From Rhizomucor pusillus (lineage: Eukaryota > Mucoromycota > Mucoromycetes > Mucorales > Lichtheimiaceae), in NCBI GenBank assembly GCA_900175165.2, contig FWWN02000403.1, forward strand, positions 1-51,507: a stretch of DNA of 51,507 bases. The letters run 5' to 3'. Positions 30,673 through 42,322 of this stretch are shown piece after piece. Made by a program: the position numbers and the translations under genes. The notes under the pieces were generated by a model. That model searched no databases and had not been told where the DNA came from. It worked only from the letters and a program-made list of their open reading frames with translations. Position 1 is the first letter of the stretch. Each line of letters starts with the position of its first letter.

Positions 30673-33600
30673 CTGCTGTTGATGTTCTAATGGAACTCGT
30701 CGTGGTATCCGTCTTCTTCTCTGGGACGTGGCACTGTTCTTGTTATCACTGTGGTCTCTACTGCCGGCGCGAGTCATCTTGACTTCAAGTTCATTTCCAT
30801 ATCTGTCAACAGCAATGTACCTATCGCCGTCCATGTAGCCGGTTGGTCGTAAAAGCTGCTGCTGTTGCTGCTGTTGCTGATGCTGATTTTGGGGTGCTGA
30901 TCGAGATGCATTAATGTTTGCTGCATTGAATGCAGGCGGGTTCTGGGACCGTGCGCGTCTCCTCTGCTCTGTCTCTATGAAGCCTTCTTGAATGGTGGGT
31001 GGTGCCTCTGTTGCTCGTGCTTTGGGTATAAAATCGCCTTCAAGGAGCGCATGGTCTCGTAGAAACTCTGACAGCTCCATCCATCCTCCACCAACCCTGA
31101 CCATGACCATCTTGCTCTTTAGCACGCGACAGTACGCAAGCTTGGGATTCACGTCGCCGAACCAGTAGCGTCCGACTTCCCCGGGCACCATCTTGACTTT
31201 GACCTTGTACGGTGTCTCGTTGACGATACGTCCAATCTCCATATCAAGATCGTTGTCCGGATCAGCAACATACTTGTTGGGTGGCGGTGGTGGAGGCGCT
31301 CGGTTCACTTTGATGGATGGTTGCTTAAGATTCGATGCAGATTTTGAAGGCTGTCGCAGCTGCGATCGTTCGCCAGGAACAGTAAGCTGGTTAACCTTTG
31401 GACTGCTGTGGTTCTGGAGTTGATTTGCACTTAGGTACCTCGGTGACGGACGGGGTAATGATGTTGATGGTTTGACTGGATTGTTTGTGTTATTGTTGTT
31501 GATTGACGACAGCAGTTTGGAAGGCGACTTTTCTCGTTCTCGCAGAAACTGGGAAGCTTTGCGTGTCGGTAGTGAGGATTTTCTGATACGTGATGTAACG
31601 GTAGGTTGCGGATCAGCTGCGGATTCCAATACCTTTACAAGTTCGTCTCGACGCGATTTCGCTAGTTGATCAACCTTTTCTGCTCTATCTTTCAGTTGAC
31701 TAAGGTGATTTACAACTCGTCGCTTCTGCGGGCCGTCAGTAATCTCTTCCGCCGCCGCTTGTGCAGCTTCAACGCTTTCGACGATCTTTTGTTCATAATA
31801 CTTGTATCGAGCATCCAATTCAATGTATCTTGTTTGGACATCTGTCTTGCTGAAATTTCCTCCAACGATAGACGCTCTGTGAGGTGCCGCTTTGTTGACA
31901 GCCTCCTCCAATGCACTTATCAAGATTTCAGTATCGTCCGTGGTGGAGAGACATTTACCAACAGCCAATGCCAGTTCGATCTGCTTGCGTTTCTCTTTAA
32001 ATGTCTCGGAAAGATTCGTTACTGCTGCATCGATTTCTGCGCGCTGCTGCTCAAAGCTTGAATTTGATTCACCGTATTCTTGCAATAATTTGTCTAACAA
32101 CTGCATCTGCGCATCCACTTGCGGATGAGACTCCGATTCAATGTTATCTAGTGCCTTCATTGCTGCAAGTGCGTCTGGCTCACGCAAGAGGTCTGATAAC
32201 GGCATATGCTGAGTTGGTAGGGGAGAGGATGGTGGCTCGTCTGCATCGTTGTCGGGTAGTCGGATGGATGATAATTGATCGCGAATTTCGCCTAGTTTGG
32301 TCATAATCGCCTTTACTTGACGTACAATGGCGACACCTCGTGTCATCTTGTTTGCAATCTCTCTGAGTTCGTCTAAATGCTTTGATAGGTACTCCCACGA
32401 AGACTGGATAGATCCCGCGCGTGCTTTCACGGCATCCTTGAGTGCTGCATTCACATTTTCAATATCCAAGAGAGCTTCCGTCATGGAGTTGAAGGATTTT
32501 ATGAAACGATCAAAGTCCTGTACCCTTTTCGCAATGTCCGCAATTTCTGCATTGATATCTCTGTCTTCTGCCAAGTTCATTTGCGATTCGAGATTATCCA
32601 TTGCATTGCGGCAGTTTTGTATCCACAGCATGACATTATTCGCGCTCTTGACGTGGCCAACCATGCGGCGAAGATAGTCATTCGTTGATTTCTCCAGCTC
32701 AATTGAGGATTTCAAAGCCGACAATGCTTTGCTTGCTTCCTTGTATTCAGCTGTATCATCTAGACCATCGGCTTTGGCGTTCAATGCTGCCAACAATTCT
32801 TGATATTTCTCATCGCTAACATGCCGTTTTGCAGCAGCTTTTCGATACTGCTTCTCTGCGTCGTCGCCTTGTCCAGGCTCACACAACGACTCAATGTATT
32901 TCTGTATGTCAGCAGTTTCTTGCTCTGCAGAGTCCTTGATAACTTTGATAGCATCAAGATTTTCCTGCAAAGCTCGCTGTTTTTCGATCTCTTGTTGCTT
33001 TTCAACGGCTAGTTGTTTCACTTCTTCCAATTGACCAAGCACTTCGTTGTAGTGCGCATAGAACGCATCCACAGTGACCTCTGTGCTGCCATGCGACGCT
33101 GCGGTCAATTTCTTTGCTGACTGTTGCAAATTCTCCAAGCGTTCATTTAAGCTTGTCAACGTCGAGATCTGTACTTCCAAAGCAGACATATCGGTAGACT
33201 CTTTCAGGGCATTTGCCACAGTAGCTGCGTCTCTTGATAAGTTGTTCAGGTTCACGTGTAAACTGTGCCATTGACTAACAGTCTGTGCTGCTACACCAAC
33301 GTCTGCGAGTTGCTGTTGCACATCGTCCACCAAGCCATCGCAGTGTTTCTGAGCATCCTCCAGCTGCTCGCCTTGATGCTGCAGGAATCTGTATAATGAT
33401 CTTTGTTCCTCAATAAGCTGGAGGCTCTCTTTTTTGACTGTTTGCTTTATGGAATTATACGCATCCACGAATTCTTGGGCCTTGGCGCGATGATCTTGTT
33501 CTTCCACCGTAACATCCAGATATCGCGATCGTAAGGCTTCAACTTGCGACAGGATTTTTTCGACAAACGCTTGCACAGATTGCGTGCGGCTTTGATACTC

Positions 33601-36600
33601 TCTACGCAAACGGTGTTTGTGTACCTGACTCGTTAGGTCTTGGAGTAGGTCTGTCAACTGCGTATGATCCTGCTGCATACGGCGCCACTCAGTCGTATCA
33701 TCTTCAGACTTGCATTGATTCGACAATGCATCAACGTGCTGCAACTTTAAGTTTTGGACTTGTTTGCGCCATCCGCTAATTCGCTCATCCGTAACGGTAG
33801 AAACATCCGCATATCCTAGCTGCTCTCGCAATTGCTCGAATTCTTTGTCAAATGTATCAACTCGCTGCTTAAACTCGGCAACGTGCAGATTGGACTCCAG
33901 CTGCTTTTCGGCATCTTCTGCTCTTTTGGATAACTCGTGCCATAGTCGAGATACCTGATCCTGCGTTGCTTGCACCTCAGGGTTGCTGTCTTCCAGCAAC
34001 GCCTCCGACTTCGACATCAACGAGGTGAAAGCTCCACCGTAACCTTGCACTGCGGTGCGTACGCTTTTGATGGCAGCTAGCGATTCTCTTAGCAGTTCCA
34101 CACCTCGTTTGTTGTCTGATAGCTCTGGTGCGATGCTGTGTATTTGTTCCAATTGAGCGTTAATCCAATCCCGCATGCTCTGGGCCTCTTGCATATATGC
34201 ATCAACGGCTGCTTTGGCTTCCTGTTTGGCTTTGGAGGCTATCTCCAAAGACACAACAAGTTCCTTGAGTTTGGCCTGACGGGCTGCGATTGTTTCTGAA
34301 ACTGTATCATTTGCGCTCTTGTCGAGCAAACTGTAGCGAGGATCGTCGTTGCGGATGGGAAAATGAATAGCGGGCTGGTTGCAAAGCTTATCTACTTCCT
34401 CCTTGAATTGAGAGATATCAATCGCATCTGCTACGTTGGATGCAGTAATTTGCTTGTGCAATTCATCAGCCTTTTTGTCAAGCACGCTTGCCTCTTCAAG
34501 ATACGCAATCAATGCAAAGTGTTGTGATAAAACCTCGGCGGCAAACGTCGACTGAGCTTCAAGATGGTCGATTTCCGTCTTCAAAGCTTCGGCCTTTTCG
34601 GACACTTTGCTTGACAGCGTCTCAAGCATTGACGAACTCTGCAACAGTTGGTCCTTTGAATCTAGCAGTTTCGAAACAGCTTCGCTGTGAGAGTTGATGG
34701 TATCTTCCAGTTGTTTTTGTCTTGCTTTCAAGTCATCTTGGCTCATTGCAGCCGTTGTTTTTGATGTCCATCTCGCTTCGTTGCTGATAAACCGCTCAAT
34801 GTCCTCTTCGATCTCCAAAGAACGCTCCGTCGCTTGCTCTGCCGCCTTTTGCCAATCTATGCGAACAAGTATCTGCTTGAATTTTTCCTCCAACATTTTG
34901 ACTTTTTCTACGATATCACATTCCAGAGTAAGCACTTCGGCCTGATATTCCTCGAGTGTGGTTGGCAAGGACATATTCAAATTTTGGTAGCGGTCCTGCA
35001 TATTTTGGTATGCCTTCTTGAGCGATGGTATCAATTGCTGAGACAAAGTAGACAGTGTCGGCTTCGACTGCTGAGTCAATTGGTTCTCCAAATCTTCAAT
35101 GTAAGCTTTATCCTTGTCAGAAAATTCCATATCTTTGGAGATGATCATGTCTAGCTCGTCCGATGCAGCACGCAATTTGCTTTGTACATCCTCTGCAGTT
35201 CCCGACGCTTCTTGCCGAATTTGCTCCCAGTTCGCTCGCAACTCAAAAGCTTCCACGTATTGCTTGTGCTCTTTCAAAAGATTTGCAAGTTCTGATACTC
35301 GGTTTTCCAAAGCAGCCAAGGAAGTTGTCACGGTCGATGAATTGATAGCTGTGTTTCCGAAAGATTGTATCGTCTGTTCCAGTGTTTGGCATTTAGCTCG
35401 AATGCCTGAGGGATCTAGCTTGCCAATATCTTCCTCGTATAAGGCTATGCGTTTGCGTATTTCGGCAATATCTGTTGTCAGGGACGTCCACAGTAATTGA
35501 GTTGCGAGAAGATCAGGTCTATCTGATTTGATGTCGGTCGAAAGAGAGGATACTTTTGCATCTTTGTCTCGGATCTCATTTAATAACTGATCCACCGTGC
35601 CGGCAATCTGTTCGGCTTGATAATGCTGATCACTTAATGTGAATAACTGATCCTTCAGCGATGACAGCCGTTCGTGCTGCTCCAACACATGTTTTTGAAC
35701 CAAGTCGTTCGTGTTGAATGCCTCGGTGCTTCTGTCAGCTATGCACAGTCGAGTCTCCCAAGCATCTTTTGGACACGATGGATAAGATATCTCGTTACCC
35801 GCAAATTGTCTGACATTATCGATATCTTTCTCAAATTGCTGCACCAAGAGACGCATATCCTCTGCTGTTTTCCCGTTTTGTTTCTTTAACATCACGCTGG
35901 CAGTTGCTGTCTCAATTTGTTTCGTTAGCTCCTGGCCTTTTGCGAGCAAATGCTGCGATTTTTCATCAAGTTGATCGACGGCCGATCTTTGCCGAGAAAC
36001 TGCACGAGCATACTCGATGATATCATCTAGTATACCGAGGAGCTTATCTAGTCCAGCTTGACTCTGGATAATATCGCGAGGAAGTTGCGATTCTGGAAGC
36101 TTCTCTGCAACGCTATCGTTGAATGCTGCAAACGCTTTAGAGGCAGTTTCCAAATCGTGTGCTTTTACATCGTCTCTTGATTCTATCATTCGTTCTAGCA
36201 ACTCCTTGGCTTGATCATCCCGGTCAACAGAAATATCTGCTTCGCGCCATTGCAGACTCAAAATTGCATTCCAAGCATCCTGAATAGCTGTATTCGATGC
36301 TTGTTTCGCTGCAAAGTGCTCCTTATTCCAAGCATGTCTCAATTTCAGCAAATCGATTTGGATCGTTCGCTCTGCTAAACGTTGATTGTACGTATCGAGT
36401 TCGTGTGTGAGCTTCTGCAAACTCTCCTTCAGGACATTTGTGTTAACAGCGGTGGCGTTCGATGCTTTAACGTTTGTTGTCAATAGCTGCAGCTCGTTGC
36501 TAAGCATTCCCAGTCTGTCTTTGCGGGCACTGCTCGCATGACCCACGAGAACTTCGGTCTCTTTCTCCACAGTTTGCAATGTTTGCAAATCGACAATGTT

Positions 36601-38869
36601 GCCCGCAGTGAGCGCATCCACTGGAGTCCTATTTAATGCCGAAAGCTTTGACTCTGTCCAACTATGAAGAGCATTAATATCGTCATGTAATTGATCTGCA
36701 CGCTGTTTAAGTTCCAAAATATTCCGATACGATTTGAGATGGTGATCCAAGGTTTCCGCGAAAAGAATAAGGTAAGATGTGCGTGCTCCCACAGCATTTC
36801 GAGCAATTTCGTTCGTCTCCTCTGTGCTAGCTTCATCTTTCAGATGCGAAGCTTGCGGATATCGCAAATGCCCTGAAACGTTTGTTACGAGATCCACAGC
36901 GTTTTCTTGATATGAGCGGACTCGCGCAGTAAAATCTGTATCGTCCGGAGCTGCAGTTTCTTCGGCGGCGATCAATTCACTTCGTAGCTGTTCTCCTACA
37001 ACTTTGAGACTATCGGCTAGATAGACGAAATTCTGTATGCTCAATCGCTGCTCCACGACCTGGCGTACGAAGGCGAGTCGTTTGGATAATTCTTCCAGCG
37101 CTTCTTCCACAGCCACTTGGCGAGATTCCAGGTATGCCGGTAGTTCAATTTTGGATGTATCATCGATCTCCTGATACATGTTGATCATGGTTGTAAATTG
37201 GCCCTGATCAAATTCAGCGACTCGCTGCTCCAGATCCAGCAAGTCCTGAACAATTGCGTTCTTGTAATTTTCAGCATCGTCACTATTGCGCATTTTCTCT
37301 TCGTCTTTTTTCCATTGAGCTCGCTCCAGGATATCTGAGACTTGTCTTTCAGCATCTTCGACCCAATCTGCAGATATCTTGTGCTCCTGTTCCCAAATAG
37401 AGCGCAAGTTGAGCATCTGCAGATTGTATGATCGTTGACGAACGAGATGAAACAACTTATCCAAGACCATCAATGTTGTAAACGTGATTTCTATCGTGGT
37501 TGTATCTGCAGGACTGAGATCTTTATCTTCTCGCCGCTCTGAACCTGTCAAAGCCTTGACATGCGCTCTCAGTCGCGTCATATCTTCCTTGTTAAAGGTT
37601 TCTACTTGTTTTTCGAGCGCCTCATGCCTTTTCGTCCATTCTTCAATATTTTGGTGAGAGCATTCAATGTGTTCGTCCAGCGCATCGGGCAGATGTTCCG
37701 AATTTATTCCATTGATACGCTCTTCCATCCAATGCCGTAATTTTTCTGCTTCCGTGAACCAGACTCGGACGTCTTGAACCCAAGAGCATATTAATCGATG
37801 TTTCTGTCGCAGCGCATCGTACTGATTACAATAAGATTTTCCAGACTCCAACAGTGTGTGTCCTTTCTTCCGCGCGATATCGTCTAGCATCTGGCCTGCA
37901 CACTCTGCCCGGGTCTCGAGATCATGGATGCTTTCTTCGGACGTAGCTGTCTTTAGCATTTTGGCTTGGATATACTCGAGCTCATCTCGGATAGGTGTTG
38001 TCAATTCGGAGAAAAGGATGTTTTCTCGAATTGCTTCAAAATCTTCTTGTAATTGTAGTTGCAATGCGCTGTAAGCCGCATCAATTGCCTGCATTCGAGT
38101 TGCAACTGCGCTGTTGTTGTCAGGCATCTGCTGCACGTATGTTTCGAGCTCGACTCGATCGTGTAAATTCAGACTATCCAGTTGCTCTTCAAACACTTTC
38201 ATCCTCGTAGCAAGATCGTCCTCTGGTGCTTCGTTGGACGCCGCTTCTTGAATGTGCCGCGACGAACCTGTCGTGGCCATCAACGTCATATCGTTTAACT
38301 GCGTACGCAGGTGACTGATCTTGTTGAGAACGAGTATTGCACGTCGCTCGAATTCTTCGTCTTCCACTGTCTTTTCACGGGTACGTCGCGTGAGTCGGAT
38401 CTGGTACGTCTCAGTCTTCAACTGTGCCTGTGTCATCTTTAACTGTTGCTGTAGTTCCTCGCCCCGCGCATCGATCGCATTGCGTATCGATTCTAAATAT
38501 GTTGCTACTTTGTCACACTCGAGTGGCAGTTCTGGTGGTTCTACACCGAGATGTGCCTTAAAAACGTCGAACGATCGAAAGTCAGGCTCCCGCACCGCGT
38601 TGAGCAGGTCCGGAACCTCCTCCGGGAAGAAGCAGTGCAGTAAACACAGAAAGCCGAGACCGTTGTGCCAGACTTCATCGTCGAGAGTCTGGATTGGTGA
38701 GATAAGGGAAAGCCGGGAGTAGTTTTCGAGGATCGTTTGCGACCATGCCAGCACGGTGCCTGAGTAGAGATCAATGGTTGGCTGGTTGTCAAGTGCTGTA
38801 CACTCGTGCCTGAGCCCAATACGTACCTTGGTTTTCACTTGTTGAAATGTCCGCTGAAGGGGGAGACAT
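30670..38869 (-). CDS. Giant CH / spectrin-repeat / GAR protein (spectraplakin-like)
   Basis: Two exons (38827-38869, 30670-38759) flank a 67-nt GTACGT...TACTCAG intron and give about 2710 residues. The ATG at 38838 lies inside that intron and is rejected. Residues ~14-115 form a single calponin-homology domain (TVLAWSQTILENYSRL, EVWHNGLGFLCLLHCFFPEE, FDVFKAHLGVEPPELPLECD). From ~120 to ~2370 the protein is alpha-helical, with heptads and spectrin-like repeats (recurrent W at repeat starts, LExRVxEF). A Ser/Pro/basic linker contains KSSLPTRK. Near 2520-2590 there is a GAS2-related (GAR) microtubule-binding domain: MEIGRIVNETPYKVKV, PGEVGRYWFGD and SKMVMVRVGGGWMELSEFL. A poly-Gln and Arg-rich tail ends it ([20 protein letters not shown]). 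Actin-binding CH at one end and microtubule-binding GAR at the other is the plan of animal spectraplakins. No EF-hand is seen, so it is not alpha-actinin. Confidence 0.88.
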
Positions 38870-39979
38870 TGCAGTAGTTATCTATAGTACAGATCGCGCC
38901 ATGCGAAGCGAAATGAGGAAGTCGCGTGTATGTATATATGCGTGGTGGTGCTGAGTATATGTAACGAAGGTCGCGTCGTAGCGGTGAGGGTATATGCTAA
39001 AGCAGAATCTCAGCGTTTGAAGCAGGTCAAGGGAGCTTTGGTTTGTACCTCTTCTATTTCCTCCCTAGTGGTATTGAGCAAAAGGCGACAGGAAAAAAAA
39101 AACTTAAAATGTGGAGAAAAAAGGGGGAGAGGGCGCTGACAGCATAATGTCGGAACTGCAGGTGGCAGAAGTCCAAAGCGGGTAAGAGCTCATTCACCAT
39201 CTGCAGCATCTGAAATGATGGGACTAATCTCGCATACAATTGACATCTTATCTTATGTAGAGTACAGAAGACTACTCGAGTGTGGCAGCTCGCACCCGTC
39301 GTCGAACCCCATTATTTAGACAGGTGCCCTCCGTTGCTACAATTACAAACAAAGCATTTTTTACGTACGTGGATACAATGGCATGATGGCAGTAGGACAT
39401 CAACTACTGTGTACTACTTTATTTTAGAAATCCGTGTTTTTTAGTCTGCTCTCAATGACTTCAAAATCGCTTCTACAGTGTTAGGTATGAAGAGTAGTAT
39501 TCGACATGATGGTAAGGGGTTTTGTTTGGATCGCAACCGATAAAGCAAACGATCTATAGTAAACGACGACAGTAAAGAATGGGAGAGAGCGGGAAGAAAT
39601 GGACAAAGCGTAAAAGAGCTAATGTTACCCGAATTGAAAAAATACATTGCTGCGATGTGCTAGCGTTGGTCTCCTTGATCATTCCATTGTTTATCCAAAC
39701 AGGGTACAAAGATATCCTTAATTGTGCATTTACTGCAACTTGTATGGGCGCTGGAAAATCTCGGCTCCTTTAATGTTTACCGTTTTCGGTACTTAATGTG
39801 ATCTATTAACCAAATTACCCGTGGACAAAAAGTGCCAAAGTTCTGGTAATATGGCATTCTTTCGTGACATCGTCCTGTATATCCTTTCAAGTGAATTCAT
39901 TAATTTCTACGTTGCACCGCGGGTTTCTCCTTGGCAAGCGTACGTCATGGAAGTCATTGGTGTGAGAGAGGAGCGAGGG
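38870..39979. other. Divergent intergenic region
   Basis: About 1.1 kb between the start of the giant CH/GAR gene and the TATA box of the secreted precursor. It contains A-rich stretches (near 39090-39125) but no frame with a family signature. It should hold both promoters. Confidence 0.5.
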
Positions 39980-39986
39980 TATAAAA
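39980..39986 (+). promoter_or_regulatory. TATA box of the secreted KR-rich precursor gene
   Basis: TATAAAA lies 58 bp before the ATG at 40044, inside a GC-richer setting than the surroundings. The spacing suits a short 5' leader. Confidence 0.6.
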
Positions 39987-40043
39987 GCGACACGTTTTGC
40001 AATTGTTCGAACGACATCCAACTGGAACAACAGAAAGTCAACT

Positions 40044-41145
40044 ATGCCTCGTCTTACCATCCTTGGCCTTGCTCTCGTCGCTTCTGCCTCCGTCTTTGTC
40101 AATGCTGCACCAACTCCCGGTGGTGGTCTGTTAAGTGGCCTCCTCGGTCCTATGCTAGGTGGAGGCAAGAAGGATAGCGATAACAGCAACGATCATCGCC
40201 CTTATCGCGACCACAGACGGGAATGTCTCAGTAAGTGACGATGAAACAGATACTTCAAACTAGACATGGGCAGAAGATTGATTTGTAATTCTTAGCACCT
40301 TATGGTCACTATGACTCGAACTGTGAAGGTAGTAGGTTGATGGCAGAAATTGCTCGTGTTACGATAGTTGGACTTAAAAATATGGCGATTAGACGAAATC
40401 ACCAAGCGCGACAATGTCCCCGGAGCCGATAACGGAAACGTTGCCCGGCTCAGTGCTAAAAGTAAGATTTACTCGGGGGATAAAGGTTATTTGCAGATAC
40501 TGAAGAGACCTGAATAGATCCTTACGATGATGATACCGATATTGATATCGACATCGACCAGGATGGACAAACCGGCAACCCAGCAGGTAGAACTACGCTC
40601 AATTCTTCTATTTATTTTGTAGCTATATGCCAGCAATGCTCAACAGATTCTGTATGTAGCTGCTTTGAAGAAACGCCAGGAAAAAGCAGGTACCAATAAC
40701 GCCAATGGTGTGCAAGGAGCCTCCACTACTGCCCCTGCTGCTGCTGTCGCTGCCGGTGTACCCAATGGGCAGCTGACCCGTAAGTCATGTCTTGAAGAGC
40801 TCTCCATGAAACGTGCTAAGTAACGCTATATTTTTCAATAGAAGAAGAACAATACCTGCTTTTCAGAGGTAAGCTTCCTAGATGAATGCTTCGTACTGCA
40901 TCCTCATATATCCTGTAGAATACGTTGATGATTTCGATATGGCTAAGCGTGCTACTCCTGAAGAAATCGCCGAAGCCTACAACAAAATTAGAGGCCAATC
41001 CATCGGTCAGTCCAAAGAAGCTGCCGCCGCAAAGGCCTACCAAGATAGACTCGATGGTATGTATCAATGATACTAAAGCATTTGATCGCGCTAACTATCT
41101 ATCTCTCTAGACTGGGCTACTAAGCGTTCCTCCGTCTCTCAATAA
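40044..41145 (+). CDS. Secreted precursor with four Kex2-type Lys-Arg sites
   Basis: Eight exons (40044-40230, 40296-40328, 40393-40461, 40518-40586, 40660-40779, 40842-40868, 40919-41056, 41111-41145) give 225 residues, all with GT-AG introns. A clear signal peptide (ILGLALVASASVFVNA) precedes a Gly-rich start (PTPGGGLLSGLLGPMLGGG). Four dibasic sites follow, each a good Kex2 target: EITKR/DNV, ALKKR/QEK, DMAKR/ATP and WATKR/SSV. Between sites lie an acidic DIDIDIDQDG run and an Ala-rich segment. The peptides are not repeats of each other, unlike classical pheromone precursors. I do not recognise a family. I infer a secreted polypeptide cut in the late Golgi; Kex1, encoded at 21252-24366, would be expected to trim the exposed basic ends. 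Confidence 0.7.
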
Positions 41146-41480
41146 TTATCAAGCATTCGGCAACTGCTCATTGATACATCTACATTGATCCATTGATTAT
41201 TATCATGACATTTGGCATTAAAGAAATAAATGCATTCTCTATCATTATATTTTTGTGAATCAGGAGCTTCATCGCAGCTGGCCAAATTCCTCAGCTATCC
41301 ATTTATCTTTGCTACTTGACTTTAACTGTGAGTATAATCGACATAGGATTTGCTTTGATCTGGGAGGGAAGCTGAAAGCTGCAAGAGCTATTTGTTGACG
41401 GTCATTTGCCGTAACACTCAGGTGATAACCACACACGTCGAGTCAGTTTCCTGTAACTGTTTCACCTCTGTCGCACCAAA

Positions 41481-42115
41481 ATGACCAACTCCCCATTCCA
41501 ACTTATCGTACGCGAAGGCATCGCTGGAGGCTTCGTGGGACCTACTGTAAAGTAAGCAGCTTTAACAATGGAAGGTTGGACCCCGATCGTTCTAACAAGA
41601 TCGTCAGGCAAGTCGTCGAGATCCGAGGTGACGGGGGGAGCGGAGCAACTATCCTATATGCAGACTTGAAACCCGATAGCAAAAATGACTACTTTACGCA
41701 GACGGGCGTCGTATCCACGCAAGTGAATTATTTTTTGCTGTCCGTTGGCAAAGAGCTCACGGGCGAACATTATGTAGTGAGCAGATTGCAACACTGTTTA
41801 GCACCGTCAAAGAACAGCTTCAGCAGTTGCCAACAGAGGAACCTGTTGGCAGCCAAGATATCTACGGTCTAGATACCAGCATCATGTTCTACACGAACAA
41901 CTTCCGATGGCGTAACGGTGAGGCCGTAATACGATATTCCCGCGGATAATCCCTTTGATTTTGCTTATCGGCAAACTGTGAATTTAGGTGGACCCGAGGG
42001 ATGCACTGGCGGCGAATCGTCTCGTCAACCCACTCCTGAGCAGAAACAGATTTTTGCAGCCCTTGTAGATCAAATCAGATCATTTGGAAAACAATACGCT
42101 GTCAGCACCGCTTAA
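41481..42115 (+). CDS. Unknown protein of 149 residues
   Basis: Four exons (41481-41551, 41608-41722, 41782-41917, 41988-42115) sum to 450 nt. The protein begins MTNSPFQLIVREGIAGGFVG. It continues with VEIRGDGGSGATILYADLKP, SIMFYTNNFRWRNGGPEGCT and ends SFGKQYAVSTA. There is no signal peptide or membrane segment. The mixed strand/helix composition and glycine turns suggest a compact globular fold. I do not recognise a family. The intron at 41552-41607 carries a good branch site (TTCTAAC). The acceptor of the third exon could lie 3 nt later, which would remove one Gln. Confidence 0.6.
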
Positions 42116-42322
42116 GGGAGAGGAAACCAATGTCAAATAAACAAATAGGGATCGTGCACACTGAGACGCCCTGCTGCAAAGAGATAACCCGTTTCACCCT
42201 GCTATCAGTTTCCTGATACTCCTAAATGCAAAAAGTTTGGTGAAGGTTATTTTAACCGTCCCTGATTATTCACTCTGCATGGTTTATTCTTTTACTCGTC
42301 TCTACCCGAAACTACATAACAT

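Noticed and set aside
31193..38722. Numerous 60-130 codon frames on the plus strand and a few on the minus strand
   Set aside because: All are shadows of the 8 kb gene; none has a recognisable protein.
38759..38838. ATG at 38838 as the start of the giant CH/GAR protein
   Set aside because: The first codons lie in a good GTACGT...CTCAG intron. Splicing joins MSPPSADISTSENQ to the CH domain and keeps the frame.
41552..41574. A 23-nt intron in the unknown gene at 41481
   Set aside because: Too short. A 56-nt intron ending at CGTCAG with a TTCTAAC branch site keeps the same frame.
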